A DNA stretch of 64,000 nt. It comes from Ancylobacter radicis (GTDB taxonomy: Bacteria; Pseudomonadota; Alphaproteobacteria; Rhizobiales; Xanthobacteraceae). Where the stretch lies: contig NZ_JAHCQH010000015.1 in NCBI RefSeq assembly GCF_018449475.1, positions 62,001 to 126,000 of the forward strand, written 5' to 3'. Every line of letters starts with the position of its first letter. Position 1 is the stretch's first letter. This document shows positions 1 through 9,323 of the stretch, one piece after another. A program made the position numbers and the translations under genes. A model generated the notes under the pieces. That model was not told the DNA's origin and did no database searches. It saw only the letters and a list, made by a program, of their open reading frames with translations.

Positions 1-232
1 GCGGCTCCGCTATCCTGCACAGACAGACCGGGAACGCCCACGCGCATGCGCTGCGCGGCCCCGACCTTTTTAGCAACCTTATTTAGCGTGGCGGCAAGCC
101 GGCCGGCTCAAATGACCACGTTCCCGGCGGGATTACTCCCGCACCCGGCTTGGCGTCAAGGGGCGCGTCCGTTAAACCGAACGGAACTTGCGCGAGGCGG
201 GACCGCGCGCGGCGAGAAGCGGAGCGAACGGC

Positions 233-1351
233 GTGGCTATTTCGGGTCTTAGCGGCGAGGGTATCCTGCCGGGCCATGCCATCGAGGCGCTGGCCGAGCG
301 CGGGCAAATCCGCATCGGCCGCCCCTTCGATGCCGACCAGATCCAGCCCGCGAGCCTCGATTTGCGCCTCGGCCCGACCGCCTGGCGCATCCGCGCGAGC
401 TTCCTGCCCGGCCCGAACGAGACAGTGGCCGACCGGCTGGCCCGGCTCGCTTTGCACAAGCTCGACCTCACCGCGGGCGAGGTGCTGGAGACCGGCTGCG
501 TCTATCTCGTCGAGCTGGAGGAGGCGCTCGCTCTGCCCTCCGACATCGCCGCCTCGGCCAACCCGAAAAGCTCCACCGGCCGGCTCGACGTGTTCACCCG
601 CGTCATCGCCGACCGCTCGCGCGCCTTCGACATCGTGCCGGCGGGCTATGAGGGCCGGCTGTATCTCGAAATCAGCCCGCGCACCTTCCCGATCCTGGTG
701 CGGCAGGGCTCGCGCCTGTCGCAGATCCGCTTCCGGCGTGGCGACGCGCGGCTCGACGAGGCGGCGCTGGCCGCCCTCAATGCGAGCGACCGGCTGGTCG
801 ACAGCGCGACGCCCGACACGGTGGGCGGCGGCATCGCGGTCAGCGTCGACCTGTCCGGGGAAGGCTTTGGCGGGCTGCTCGGCTTCCGCGCCAAGCGCCA
901 CACGGCGGTGATCGACGTCGACAAGCGCGCCGCCTGCGAGGTCGAGGATTTCTGGGAGCCGCTGGTGACGCGCGGCCGGCGCGAACTGGTGCTCGACCCC
1001 GACGCCTTCTACATCCTCGCCTCCAAGGAAGCCGTGCATGTGCCGCCGAGCCATGCCGCCGAGATGGTGCCGTTCGACCCGCTGGTCGGCGAATTCCGCG
1101 TGCACTATGCCGGCTTCTTCGACCCCGGCTTCGGCCATGACGCCGCCGGGGGAACGGGCGCGCGCGCCGTGCTGGAGGTACGCTCGCGCGAGGTGCCATT
1201 CATTCTGGAGGACGGCCAGATCGTCGGGCGTCTGGTCTATGAGCGCATGATCGAGCGCCCCCGCACCCTCTATGGCGAGGGCCTCGGCTCGAACTATCAG
1301 GCGCAGGGGCTGAAGCTGTCCAAGCACTTCCTGCCCTGGACGCGGGACTGA
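233..1351 (+). CDS. dcd: 2'-deoxycytidine 5'-triphosphate deaminase (long alphaproteobacterial form)
   Basis: This gene probably deaminates dCTP to dUTP in pyrimidine nucleotide metabolism in the cytoplasm. The 372-residue product has the length of the two-lobed alphaproteobacterial form, about twice that of the classical 190-residue Dcd. The N-terminal lobe carries the substrate-loop motif NPKSSTGRLDVF, matching the Ser/Arg loop of dCTP deaminases, followed by ADRSRAFDIVPAGYEG typical of the dUTPase-like fold. A second dUTPase-like repeat follows. I chose the GTG at 233 because GGAG at 221-224 lies eight bases upstream. A TTG 45 bases earlier would add a poorly conserved basic tail. The gene stands alone and converges on nudC. 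Function is assigned by family resemblance; the role of the second lobe is not evident from sequence. Confidence 0.85.
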   Translation: MAISGLSGEGILPGHAIEALAERGQIRIGRPFDADQIQPASLDLRLGPTAWRIRASFLPGPNETVADRLARLALHKLDLTAGEVLETGCVYLVELEEALALPSDIAASANPKSSTGRLDVFTRVIADRSRAFDIVPAGYEGRLYLEISPRTFPILVRQGSRLSQIRFRRGDARLDEAALAALNASDRLVDSATPDTVGGGIAVSVDLSGEGFGGLLGFRAKRHTAVIDVDKRAACEVEDFWEPLVTRGRRELVLDPDAFYILASKEAVHVPPSHAAEMVPFDPLVGEFRVHYAGFFDPGFGHDAAGGTGARAVLEVRSREVPFILEDGQIVGRLVYERMIERPRTLYGEGLGSNYQAQGLKLSKHFLPWTRD

Positions 1352-1372
1352 GCGCGCACGTCCAGAGGCCTC

Positions 1373-2332
1373 TCACCCCACCGGCGGGTCGCGCCCTTCC
1401 ACGAAGGCGCGGATCAGATGATGGGCGATCGCCATCGCCGGCGGGGCGGTCAGCCCGTCGGGGTGCGTGCGGGTGAGCAGCAGCGCCGCTTCGTCGCGGT
1501 GGAACCAGCGCGCGGCTTCCAGCTCGTTCGGGTCGATGGTGATCTCGCGGGTGATCGCCTGCGCATGCATGCCGATCATCACCGACATGGGGAACGGCCA
1601 GGGCTGCGAGGCGAGATAGCGCACCGCGCGGGTGAGAATGCCCGCCTCTTCCAGCGTCTCGCGCTGCACCGCCTGTTCGAAGGTCTCGCCCGGCTCGACG
1701 AAGCCGGCCAGGCACGACCACATGCCCGGCGCGAAGCGGGCGGAGCGGCCGAGCAGGCACTCGTCGCCATCCACCACCAGCATGATGACCACCGGATCGG
1801 TGCGTGGGAAATGCTGCGCGCCGCAATGGGCGCATTCCCGCCGCCAGCCGCCCTCGACCGCCGTGAGCGGCTGCGCGCAATTGGAGCAATAGGTCCGCCG
1901 GTCATGCCAGGCCAGCATCGACTTGGCGCAGGCCAGTTCGCCGAGCTGCTCGGGCGAGACCAGCCCCTCCACCGCGATGCGGCGCAGATCGGTGATCAGC
2001 AGGTCCTCGCGCTCGGTGAGCTGACCGAGCGCGGCCGGGTGCATCGGCAGCACGAAATGCGGCACGTCGTCGGCAAGGCCGAGCAGGCACGCCTCGCTGA
2101 GCCGGCCGCCGAGCGAGACGGCGCGGCCCAGCTCGAACAGCGCGTCGAACCCCTCCGCTCCCGCGCCCGTCGGGCGACGCTGCAGCACGATGCTCTCACC
2201 CGAGACCAGACAGGCGCGGGCACGCTCGTCGCGCAGCATGTCCGGCGCCTGGGAGCGGCGCTCGCTGGCGCGGTTCAGCCGGTTGCCGACATAGCCGAGA
2301 TGGGGCCAGAGCCCGAGACTGTGCGTCGCCAT
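1373..2332 (-). CDS. nudC: NAD(+) diphosphatase / NADH pyrophosphatase (Nudix)
   Basis: This enzyme hydrolyses NAD(H) to NMN(H) and AMP, and in some bacteria removes NAD caps from RNA. The 319-residue product shows the full family layout: a variable N-terminal half, a four-cysteine zinc ribbon (CSNC...CAHC) near the middle, and a complete Nudix box (GFVEPGETFEQAV followed by RETLEEAGI). The NudC signature SQPWPFPMS follows just downstream of the Nudix box. The ATG at 2332 overlaps the stop codon of the upstream HIT gene by one base (TGATG), so the two genes are translationally coupled. The longer reading frame upstream is only the HIT gene read in another frame. Pairing a NAD hydrolase with a HIT nucleotide hydrolase suggests a nucleotide clean-up operon. 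Confidence 0.93.
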   Translation of the reverse strand: MATHSLGLWPHLGYVGNRLNRASERRSQAPDMLRDERARACLVSGESIVLQRRPTGAGAEGFDALFELGRAVSLGGRLSEACLLGLADDVPHFVLPMHPAALGQLTEREDLLITDLRRIAVEGLVSPEQLGELACAKSMLAWHDRRTYCSNCAQPLTAVEGGWRRECAHCGAQHFPRTDPVVIMLVVDGDECLLGRSARFAPGMWSCLAGFVEPGETFEQAVQRETLEEAGILTRAVRYLASQPWPFPMSVMIGMHAQAITREITIDPNELEAARWFHRDEAALLLTRTHPDGLTAPPAMAIAHHLIRAFVEGRDPPVG

Positions 2333-2754
2333 CAGGCACACCCCAGTTCGCGGCGCAGCTTGCCCGCCAGCAGCATCGCCTGCGGCGCCGCGTAGTCCCG
2401 CCGCTCGCCGACACCCCAGACCGGGCCAGGCCAGGCGGCATCGCTGGTGAGCCGGGCGATGACATGGATGTGCAGCTGGCGCACCATATTGCCGAGCGCG
2501 GCGACATTGAGCTTGTCGCACGGCGCCACCGCCTTCAGCGCCCGGCTGGCCGCGTCGATCTCGGCGGTCAGCTGCGCGCGGGCCTCGCCTTCCAGCTCGA
2601 TCAGCTCGGCGAGGCCGGGACGGCACGGCACCAGGATCAGCCAGGGAAAGCGCGCATCATTCATCAGCCGGATAGTGCAAAGGGCGAGATCGCCGACCGG
2701 GAACGTGTCGGCCTCCAGCCGGGAATCGAGCTGGAAATCGGCTGCGTCGCTCAT
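2332..2754 (-). CDS. HIT-domain protein
   Basis: This is a 140-residue protein of the histidine-triad superfamily, probably a nucleotide hydrolase or transferase. The signature region reads QLHIHVIAR, so the first two histidines of the HxHxH triad are present but the third is isoleucine. I recall the same form (LHVHVIAR) from other alphaproteobacterial members, so it appears to be a subfamily trait rather than decay. The middle of the protein (RFPWLILVP, a region typically involved in nucleotide contacts) is well preserved. It is the first gene of a two-gene operon with nudC, joined by a one-base overlap. The substrate cannot be inferred from sequence. Confidence 0.85.
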   Translation of the reverse strand: MSDAADFQLDSRLEADTFPVGDLALCTIRLMNDARFPWLILVPCRPGLAELIELEGEARAQLTAEIDAASRALKAVAPCDKLNVAALGNMVRQLHIHVIARLTSDAAWPGPVWGVGERRDYAAPQAMLLAGKLRRELGCA

Positions 2755-2884
2755 GTCCTCACCTCGCCGCTCCCCGCACTGACGGGTGATGCCGGCGCAC
2801 GCCCACCGGCCGGGGAGCTATAGCCGCGGCTGTGCACGAACGCCACGCCGAAAGATTGAATTTGTTGGTATTATAGTAATTTAA

Positions 2885-3910
<1,026 letters not shown>

Positions 3911-3929
3911 GCCGCAGGGCGCGCGGTCG

Positions 3930-4430
3930 TCAGCCGGCCGCGCGCAGCTCCATCTGCACGATCTCGATCGGCTCGCCGCCGAGACCGTGCGAGAAATGGC
4001 CGATGCCGACCGGCTCGAAGCCGTGGCGGCGATAGAAGCCCTCGGCGTTGCGGGTCGATTCCAGCCGGATCGGCCCGTCATGCCCGGCCCGCGCCGCGGC
4101 GATGCCGACCTCCAGAAGACGCCGGCCAAGCCCCGCGCCGGCCACTTCGGGCAGGATGAACAGCCGCGTCACCTCGCCGGGATCGGCGTCGACAAAACCG
4201 ACCACCACCCCATCGCGCTCCGCCACCACCATGCGCCCGCCGGTGATCAGCGCCTCGTAGAAGGCCGGCGTGCGCGCCCCCATCCAGCCCTCGATCTGCG
4301 CCGACGAATAAGCCCCGGTGGCCAGCCCGCGCACCGATTGATGCGTGACGGCAAACACCGCCGGCCCATCGCCCGCCCGCGCGGGACGCAAGAGGATATC
4401 GCCCAACAGGATATCGCCAGTACCTGCCAT
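3930..4430 (-). CDS. GNAT-family N-acetyltransferase
   Basis: This predicted cytoplasmic acetyltransferase uses acetyl-CoA; the acceptor is unknown. The 166-residue product has the acetyl-CoA-binding motif A (RLFILPEVAGAGLGRRLLE) and the closing segment FYRRHGFEPVG typical of the GNAT fold. I chose ATG 4430 because AGAGG sits eight bases upstream; a TTG at 4445 would add only five residues. About 25 bases upstream of the start is a perfect 18 bp palindrome (4455-4472) that may control it. It lies between pip (convergent) and the divergent SRP RNA gene. Confidence 0.8.
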   Translation of the reverse strand: MAGTGDILLGDILLRPARAGDGPAVFAVTHQSVRGLATGAYSSAQIEGWMGARTPAFYEALITGGRMVVAERDGVVVGFVDADPGEVTRLFILPEVAGAGLGRRLLEVGIAAARAGHDGPIRLESTRNAEGFYRRHGFEPVGIGHFSHGLGGEPIEIVQMELRAAG

Positions 4431-4454
4431 CCCGACACCTCTCAAGCCGCAGTG

Positions 4455-4472
4455 ATAATGTGATCACATTAT
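4455..4472. promoter_or_regulatory. Perfect 18 bp palindrome, candidate operator
   Basis: The sequence ATAATGTGATCACATTAT is a perfect 18 bp inverted repeat between the divergent GNAT gene and the SRP RNA. The core TGTGATCACA with no central spacer is unlike a CRP site, which has six spacer bases, and is closer to operators of GntR-type regulators. The same GTGATCAC core recurs at 49477-49484 ahead of the omega-aminotransferase gene, but without the flanking symmetry. The cognate regulator is not identifiable in this window. Confidence 0.5.
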
Positions 4473-4588
4473 GAGGGGCCGACGGGTGCGGCAAGCCACT
4501 CAAGGTAGCGCCATGGACAGAGCGCGCGTCGCGCGGGTTGAACCTCCCCTCCCCCTTGCATCGCGCCCGCATCTGCCCGATATAGGCG

Positions 4589-4688
4589 CCGGGAGGTTGG
4601 CGGTGGACGAGCCACTCGCCAACCGGGTCAGGTCCGGAAGGAAGCAGCCCCAACGAGCCCGGTCTCGGGTCTCTGTCCAGCCTCCCAC
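4589..4688 (+). ncRNA. ffs: Bacterial small signal recognition particle RNA (4.5S)
   Basis: This is the RNA scaffold of the signal recognition particle, which binds Ffh and targets membrane proteins to the translocon. The universally conserved apical segment GGTCAGGTCCGGAAGGAAGC is present at 4626-4645, including the GGAA tetraloop. The ends form a closing helix between GGGAGG (4591-4596) and CCTCCC (4681-4686), giving the roughly 100 nt length of the bacterial small SRP RNA. It lies directly upstream of dnaX and ebfC, an arrangement I recall from other alphaproteobacteria. The exact ends are estimated from the terminal helix. Confidence 0.93.
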
Positions 4689-4715
4689 CCTTTCCCGCAT
4701 GACGGATGAACGGCC

Positions 4716-4931
4716 ATGGCCAGCGGCGAGCGTACCTCGGAGCGCAGCGGCCATCTCGGCGCGGCGCGCGGCGGCATCGCCGTGGTGCTGTTCACCGGCC
4801 TCGCCGCCGTGACGCGGCTGCCGCATGAGACCTTCCTTGACGGCGTCATCGTGACCGCCATCGCCGCCCTGTCGCTCAGTGGCGCGTTCGCGCTGTGGCG
4901 GCTGACGCGCCGGCAGGCCGTCGGCGGCTGA
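4716..4931 (+). CDS. Small putative membrane protein
   Basis: I do not recognise this family. The 71-residue product has two hydrophobic stretches (roughly residues 20-34 and 42-61) separated by a short polar turn, and ends in a basic tail, so it could be a small inner-membrane hairpin protein. It sits between the SRP RNA and dnaX in the same direction. Its ATG at 4716 has no strong ribosome-binding site. It may be a real small gene or an open frame in GC-rich spacer DNA; conservation in related genomes would decide. Confidence 0.4.
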   Translation: MASGERTSERSGHLGAARGGIAVVLFTGLAAVTRLPHETFLDGVIVTAIAALSLSGAFALWRLTRRQAVGG

Positions 4932-5038
4932 ACGAACCCCTGTCGCCAGCCTGCGCCGATTTTTCCCCACCCGGCTCCCGGCGCGGGTTGCCCTATCCGC
5001 TCCCCGCGATGATATGAAGGGGCCAGCAGCGAGGGACC

Positions 5039-7006
5039 ATGAGCGCGGACAGCCCCGATCTTCCGGCGACCGAAGATATCGACGCCTCGGATGTGGACGC
5101 ATCTCCGGGCTTCGATCTCGGCAAGGCGCCGCAGAGCCTGCGCGGCGCGGTGACGCCCTATCGCGTGCTCGCCCGCAAATACCGGCCGCAGACCTTCACC
5201 GACCTGATCGGCCAGGAGGCGATGGTCCGCACGCTGAAGAACGCCTTCAGCTCCGGCCGCATCGCGCAGGCCTATATCCTCACCGGCGTGCGCGGCGTCG
5301 GCAAGACCACCACCGCCCGCATCCTCGCCCGCGCGCTCAATTACGAGCCGATGGACGGCCCGGCGGGCGGCGGCGCGCCGACGCTCGACATGCCCGTGCT
5401 CGGCCGGCACTGCCGCGACATCATCGAGAGCCGGCATGTCGACGTGCAGGAGATGGATGCCGCGTCCAACACCGGCATCGGCGATATCCGCGAGATCATC
5501 GAGGCCGCCCGCTACAAGCCGGTGCTGGCGCGCTACAAGGTCTTCATCATCGACGAAGTGCACATGCTCTCGACCGCCGCCTTCAACGGTCTGTTGAAGA
5601 CGCTGGAGGAGCCGCCCGAGCATGTGAAGTTCATCTTCGCCACCACCGAAATCCGCAAGGTGCCGGTCACCGTGCTCTCGCGCACGCAGCGTTTCGACCT
5701 GCGCCGCGTCGATGCCGGCACGCTGGCCCGGCATCTGCGCGGCATCTGCGACGCGGAAGGTGTCGGCATTGATGTCGAGGCGCTGAGCCTCGTCGCCCGC
5801 GCCGCCGAAGGCTCGGTGCGCGACGCGCTCTCGCTGCTCGATCAGGCGATCGCCCATGCGGGCGGCACCGTGCATGGCGAACAGGTGCGCGCGCTGCTCG
5901 GCCTCGCCGACCGCGGCCGCGTCATCGATTTGTTCGAGGCGCTGATGAAGGGCGATATCGGCCAGGCGCTGGCCGAGCTGCGCGAGCAATATGACAGCGG
6001 GGCCGATCCGGCGGTGGTGCTCACCGATCTCGCCGAATTCACCCATCTCGTCACCAAGCTGAAGATCCTGCCGCAGACGGCGGACGACCCGGCGCTGATC
6101 GAGGCCGAGCGCACGCGCGGGCGGGACTTCGCCAACGCCCTGTCGATGCGCGTGCTCTCGCGGGCGTGGCAGATGCTCAATCGCGGCCTCGCCGAAGTGC
6201 AGCAGGCGGCCAAGCCCATGCAGGCGGCGGAAATGGTGCTGGTGCGCCTCGCCTATGCCAGCGACCTGCCGACCCCGGACGAGGCGCTGCGCCGGCTGCG
6301 CGACGGGGCGGAGGACGCGCCCGCCCGCCCGCCGGCCGGCGGCGGTGCGCCATCGGGGGGCGGAAGCGCGGGTGGGGGAAACTCGGGCGGCGGCGGCGGT
6401 GGATCGGCGGCGATGGCGATGGCGCCGCGCTTTGCCGCCCCGCGCGCACTACCCTCATCGGCCCCATCATCCACCCCATCGGCCTCCAGCCATCTCTCGC
6501 TCGCCGCCCGCGGCACGCCCCAGCCCGCCGCCCCGGCGCAGGAACAGCCGGGCGTCGCGGTCGGCACCCTCGCCGAACTGGTGGCGCTGGCCGCCCAGAA
6601 GCGCGACCTTAAGGCCAAGTTCGCGCTGGAGAATCAGATACGGCCGGTCTCCTTCGAGGACGGCAAGCTGGAATTCTCCCTCGCGCCGGGCGCCTCGATG
6701 GCGCTGGTGCAGGAGCTTCAGACCAAGATTTCCGCCTGGACCGGCAAACGCTGGCTCGTGGCCGTCTCGCGCGAAGAGGGCGATTCGACGTTGGCCGAGC
6801 AGGCGAAATCCGCCCGCGAGAGCCTGCTCACCGATGTGCGCGCCAATCCGCTGGTGGCGGCCGTGCTCGCCCGCTTTCCCGGCGCCTCGGTGGTGGATGT
6901 GCGCACTCAGGTCGCCGATGAAGGCCCGCCCGCCGGTTCGCTCGACGAGTATGAAATGATGGCCGCGCGCGATGATGCCGGGCCCGATGACGACCTCGAT
7001 TTTTAA
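5039..7006 (+). CDS. dnaX: DNA polymerase III subunits gamma/tau
   Basis: This is the ATPase of the replicative clamp loader; its tau region also links the polymerase cores to the DnaB helicase. The 655-residue protein has the Walker A motif GVRGVGKTT (83-91), the Walker B segment ending DEVH (172-175), and the sensor region of the AAA+ module. A glycine-rich linker (around residues 430-460) leads to the tau-specific C-terminus. An oddity lies between Walker A and B: the zinc module that normally has four cysteines keeps only one (C125, in GRHCRDI). The others are replaced, so zinc binding is probably lost. I recall related Hyphomicrobiales sharing this. GAGGG precedes the ATG at 5039. The gene is followed 12 bases later by ebfC and is probably co-transcribed with it. 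Confidence 0.95.
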   Translation: MSADSPDLPATEDIDASDVDASPGFDLGKAPQSLRGAVTPYRVLARKYRPQTFTDLIGQEAMVRTLKNAFSSGRIAQAYILTGVRGVGKTTTARILARALNYEPMDGPAGGGAPTLDMPVLGRHCRDIIESRHVDVQEMDAASNTGIGDIREIIEAARYKPVLARYKVFIIDEVHMLSTAAFNGLLKTLEEPPEHVKFIFATTEIRKVPVTVLSRTQRFDLRRVDAGTLARHLRGICDAEGVGIDVEALSLVARAAEGSVRDALSLLDQAIAHAGGTVHGEQVRALLGLADRGRVIDLFEALMKGDIGQALAELREQYDSGADPAVVLTDLAEFTHLVTKLKILPQTADDPALIEAERTRGRDFANALSMRVLSRAWQMLNRGLAEVQQAAKPMQAAEMVLVRLAYASDLPTPDEALRRLRDGAEDAPARPPAGGGAPSGGGSAGGGNSGGGGGGSAAMAMAPRFAAPRALPSSAPSSTPSASSHLSLAARGTPQPAAPAQEQPGVAVGTLAELVALAAQKRDLKAKFALENQIRPVSFEDGKLEFSLAPGASMALVQELQTKISAWTGKRWLVAVSREEGDSTLAEQAKSARESLLTDVRANPLVAAVLARFPGASVVDVRTQVADEGPPAGSLDEYEMMAARDDAGPDDDLDF

Positions 7007-7018
7007 AGGGAGCCTCGC

Positions 7019-7339
7019 ATGAAAGACCTTCTCGGCATGATGTCCAAGGTGAAGGAGATGCAGGCCCGCATGGAACAGATGCAGGCCGAGCTGGAGAGCA
7101 TCGAGGTGGACGGCGCCTCCGGCGGCGGCATGGTCGCAGTGCGCCTCACCGCCAAGGGCGCGCTCAAAGCCATCCGCATCGACCCGAGCCTGCTCAACCC
7201 CGACGAGGCCGAGATCCTCGAAGACCTGATCGTCGCCGCCCATGCGGAAGCCCGCGCCAAGGGCGAGCGGCTGATCCAGGAGAAGACGCAGGCCCTCACC
7301 GCCGGCCTGCCGATCCCGCCGGGCATGAAGCTGTTCTGA
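7019..7339 (+). CDS. ebfC: Nucleoid-associated protein YbaB/EbfC
   Basis: This is a small dimeric DNA-binding nucleoid protein. The 106-residue product has the family pattern: an N-terminal helix rich in methionine and glutamate (KVKEMQARMEQMQAELE), a central beta region with the VDGASGGGMVAVRLTAKG motif, and a C-terminal helix ending in GLPIPPGMKLF. It follows dnaX by 12 bases with an A/G-rich ribosome-binding site. In many bacteria recR comes next. Here the following 160 bp are repeat DNA and then the amide cluster on the opposite strand, so recR is displaced. Confidence 0.95.
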   Translation: MKDLLGMMSKVKEMQARMEQMQAELESIEVDGASGGGMVAVRLTAKGALKAIRIDPSLLNPDEAEILEDLIVAAHAEARAKGERLIQEKTQALTAGLPIPPGMKLF

Positions 7340-7403
7340 GCGGGGCCGCGACCCGCGGCCATCATCAAACGGAGAGAATGGCTGCCGCCGCCCTCTCCGA
7401 GCG

Positions 7404-7456
7404 CATTTTCGAGCGAAGTGGATTCCGGTTCGCGTGAAGAAAATGCGTCAGAACAA
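7404..7456 (+). repeat. Dispersed intergenic repeat, copy 1
   Basis: This 53-base core is identical, base for base, to the reverse complement of 41486-41538. It contains internal inverted arms (CATTTTC near one end, GAAAATG near the other) and could fold into a long hairpin. I recall very similar elements in other Hyphomicrobiales genomes. It sits between the convergent ends of ebfC and the nitrilase gene, and directly abuts a long hairpin (7462-7503). Confidence 0.85.
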
Positions 7457-7461
7457 TAATT

Positions 7462-7503
7462 TAGAGCTTTTCCGGTGACCTGGAGTTCACCGGAAAAGCT
7501 CTA
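7462..7503. terminator. Perfect 17 bp hairpin at convergent gene ends
   Basis: Arms TAGAGCTTTTCCGGTGA (7462-7478) and TCACCGGAAAAGCTCTA (7487-7503) are perfectly complementary with an 8-base loop. The right arm contains the TAG stop codon of the minus-strand nitrilase gene. It probably acts as a bidirectional terminator or mRNA 3' stabiliser for dnaX-ebfC and the amide operon. Its GGAAAAGCTCTA end resembles the shorter element after ccoP at 27482-27501, so it probably belongs to a repeat family. Confidence 0.75.
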
Positions 7504-9237
7504 GGTGCGCCCCGGCGCGCCTAGGATGAGGTCCTGGTAGTGGTGCGGCAGTCGCATCACCATCAGATCCTTGCGGCGCACCACATTGGTGGGGTAGCGG
7601 CTGTCGAGATTGGTGGTGTCGATCTCGGCTGACGCGACACCCTCCCCCGCCGCGACGATGGCTTCCCGGCGGGGAAACTCGAACGTATCCGGCCCGAACA
7701 CGCCGCTCTTGCCCTCATAGCCGCGCAGCGGGTCGAGGACGTTCGCGAAGGCGAGAAACACATTGTTCTCGCCGGCACGGGCGCGGAAATGGTGCCAGTG
7801 GTGCGGATCCGCTCCCGTCGGGATCGGGTAGTTCTGCGCGACTTTGGTGCCGGCATGCGGGGCGGTGAAGCGCCCGCCTATCGCCGCGGGACAGGCGATC
7901 AGGTCGCAGCCGCGCAGCGCCAGCACACGCCCGGATTCGGGAAATACCGCATCATGGCCGACCAGCAGGCCGATACGGCCGAGGCGGGTGTCGAACACGC
8001 TCCACGCATCCCCGGCGCTGGCCCAGTTGCCGTCCCTGGCGTCGAGGTGGAGCTTGCGATGGGTGCCGATCAGCCCTTCCGGCCCGACCAGCACGGCGCT
8101 GTTGTAGAGCGCGGCGCCGTCCTGCTCGGCGAGGCCGGCGACGATGTACAGGCCATGCCGGGCGGCGAGCGCCACGAGCCGGTCGGTAGCCGGCCCCGGC
8201 ACGCTCTGCGCCCCCAGTGACTCGAAACCGGTGATGGCGCGCTCGGGGAACACGACGAGGTCGGCGCCGTCGGTCCTGGCCTCGATCGTGAGTTGCTCGA
8301 TCCGCGCGAGATTGGCCTCGATGTCGCCGGAGGGCGCGAACTGCGCGACGGCGACGCGCGAGCGCCGGCCGGGCGGCAGCGGGCGATGGCCGTACAGGCC
8401 GAAGAAATCGAGCGGGTTCCAGGCGAAAGTGGTGGTCGGCAATTCCATGTAAAGCTCGGGCCGGCGCTGCTCGAACACCGGCTCGTCGAACACCCGGCGC
8501 GCGCGGGCGCGCTCAAGGTCGATCTGCGCATAGGCGATGCCGTCCCCTGAATCGATGACGGCGGCGATGGAGCCATCCGGCTCGATCACGCAGCTGCCGC
8601 CGGAGAACTGCACGGTACGCTCCAGCCCCCAGCGGTTGCTCTCGATCAGATAGCAGCCATTCTCGACGGCGCGGCTGATCCAGTAGGGCGCGGGGGTGCG
8701 CTCGGCCAGCCAGTTGGAGATGTGGCAGATGACATCCGCCCCGCCCAGCGCGGCAAGGCGGGCGGTCTCGATGAAATGGATGTCCATGCAGACCAGCAGC
8801 GCGATGCGCCCGACCGGGGTGTCGAACACCTGATGGCCGAGATCGCCCGGCGCCGACCATTTTGGTTCGGAAATATAGGGATGGGTCTTGCGGTGGGTGC
8901 CGATCACCCCGTCAGGGCCGATCAGCACCGCCGCATTATAATAGAGCCCGGTGGCCGCATCGACCTCGGGCATGCCAATGACGATGTAGCAGTCATGGGC
9001 CTTCGCCACCTGGCCGAAGCGTTCCGTGGTCGGGCCGGGAATGGTCTCGACATAGGGCGCCACCTCGGCACGGTCGAACCAGCAATAGCCGGTCGTGCCC
9101 ATTTCCGGCGTCACGATCAGCCGCGCGCCGGCCTGCGCGGCCTCCACCGCCATGTCCAGCAGGCGGCCGATATTGCGCTCCTTCTCGAACATCGTCGGTT
9201 CGAACTGAACGGTTGCGACCTTCAGCGGCGTGGTCAT
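7501..9237 (-). CDS. Tandem two-domain nitrilase-superfamily amidohydrolase with a degenerate second domain
   Basis: This 578-residue protein is two carbon-nitrogen hydrolase domains fused head to tail. Domain 1 (about 1-260) has the complete catalytic set: E45 (VTPEMG), K117 (THRKTHP) and C150 (LLVCMDIHF). Domain 2 (about 293-560) keeps E332 (VVFPERA) and K395 (THRKLHL), but the nucleophile position is glycine 427 (LLVGHDAVF), so it cannot work by the usual mechanism. The first half probably hydrolyses a nitrile or amide; the second may be structural or regulatory. It is the last gene of the amide transport/formamidase cluster, which supports an amide or amide-precursor substrate. ATG 9237 is preceded by GGAG. 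The stop codon lies inside a long hairpin. Exact substrate is unknown. Confidence 0.85.
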   Translation of the reverse strand: MTTPLKVATVQFEPTMFEKERNIGRLLDMAVEAAQAGARLIVTPEMGTTGYCWFDRAEVAPYVETIPGPTTERFGQVAKAHDCYIVIGMPEVDAATGLYYNAAVLIGPDGVIGTHRKTHPYISEPKWSAPGDLGHQVFDTPVGRIALLVCMDIHFIETARLAALGGADVICHISNWLAERTPAPYWISRAVENGCYLIESNRWGLERTVQFSGGSCVIEPDGSIAAVIDSGDGIAYAQIDLERARARRVFDEPVFEQRRPELYMELPTTTFAWNPLDFFGLYGHRPLPPGRRSRVAVAQFAPSGDIEANLARIEQLTIEARTDGADLVVFPERAITGFESLGAQSVPGPATDRLVALAARHGLYIVAGLAEQDGAALYNSAVLVGPEGLIGTHRKLHLDARDGNWASAGDAWSVFDTRLGRIGLLVGHDAVFPESGRVLALRGCDLIACPAAIGGRFTAPHAGTKVAQNYPIPTGADPHHWHHFRARAGENNVFLAFANVLDPLRGYEGKSGVFGPDTFEFPRREAIVAAGEGVASAEIDTTNLDSRYPTNVVRRKDLMVMRLPHHYQDLILGAPGRT

Positions 9238-9323
9238 CGCTGGTCTCCGGGCAAAGAGTGAGCGTCCGGCGCCCGGCTGGTGCGGAACGCCGTGAGGGAA
9301 CGAACAGGGGACTTGGGTAGGCC

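Noticed and set aside
4455-4472. A CRP site
   Set aside because: The halves TGTGA and TCACA directly abut, whereas CRP sites have six bases between them.
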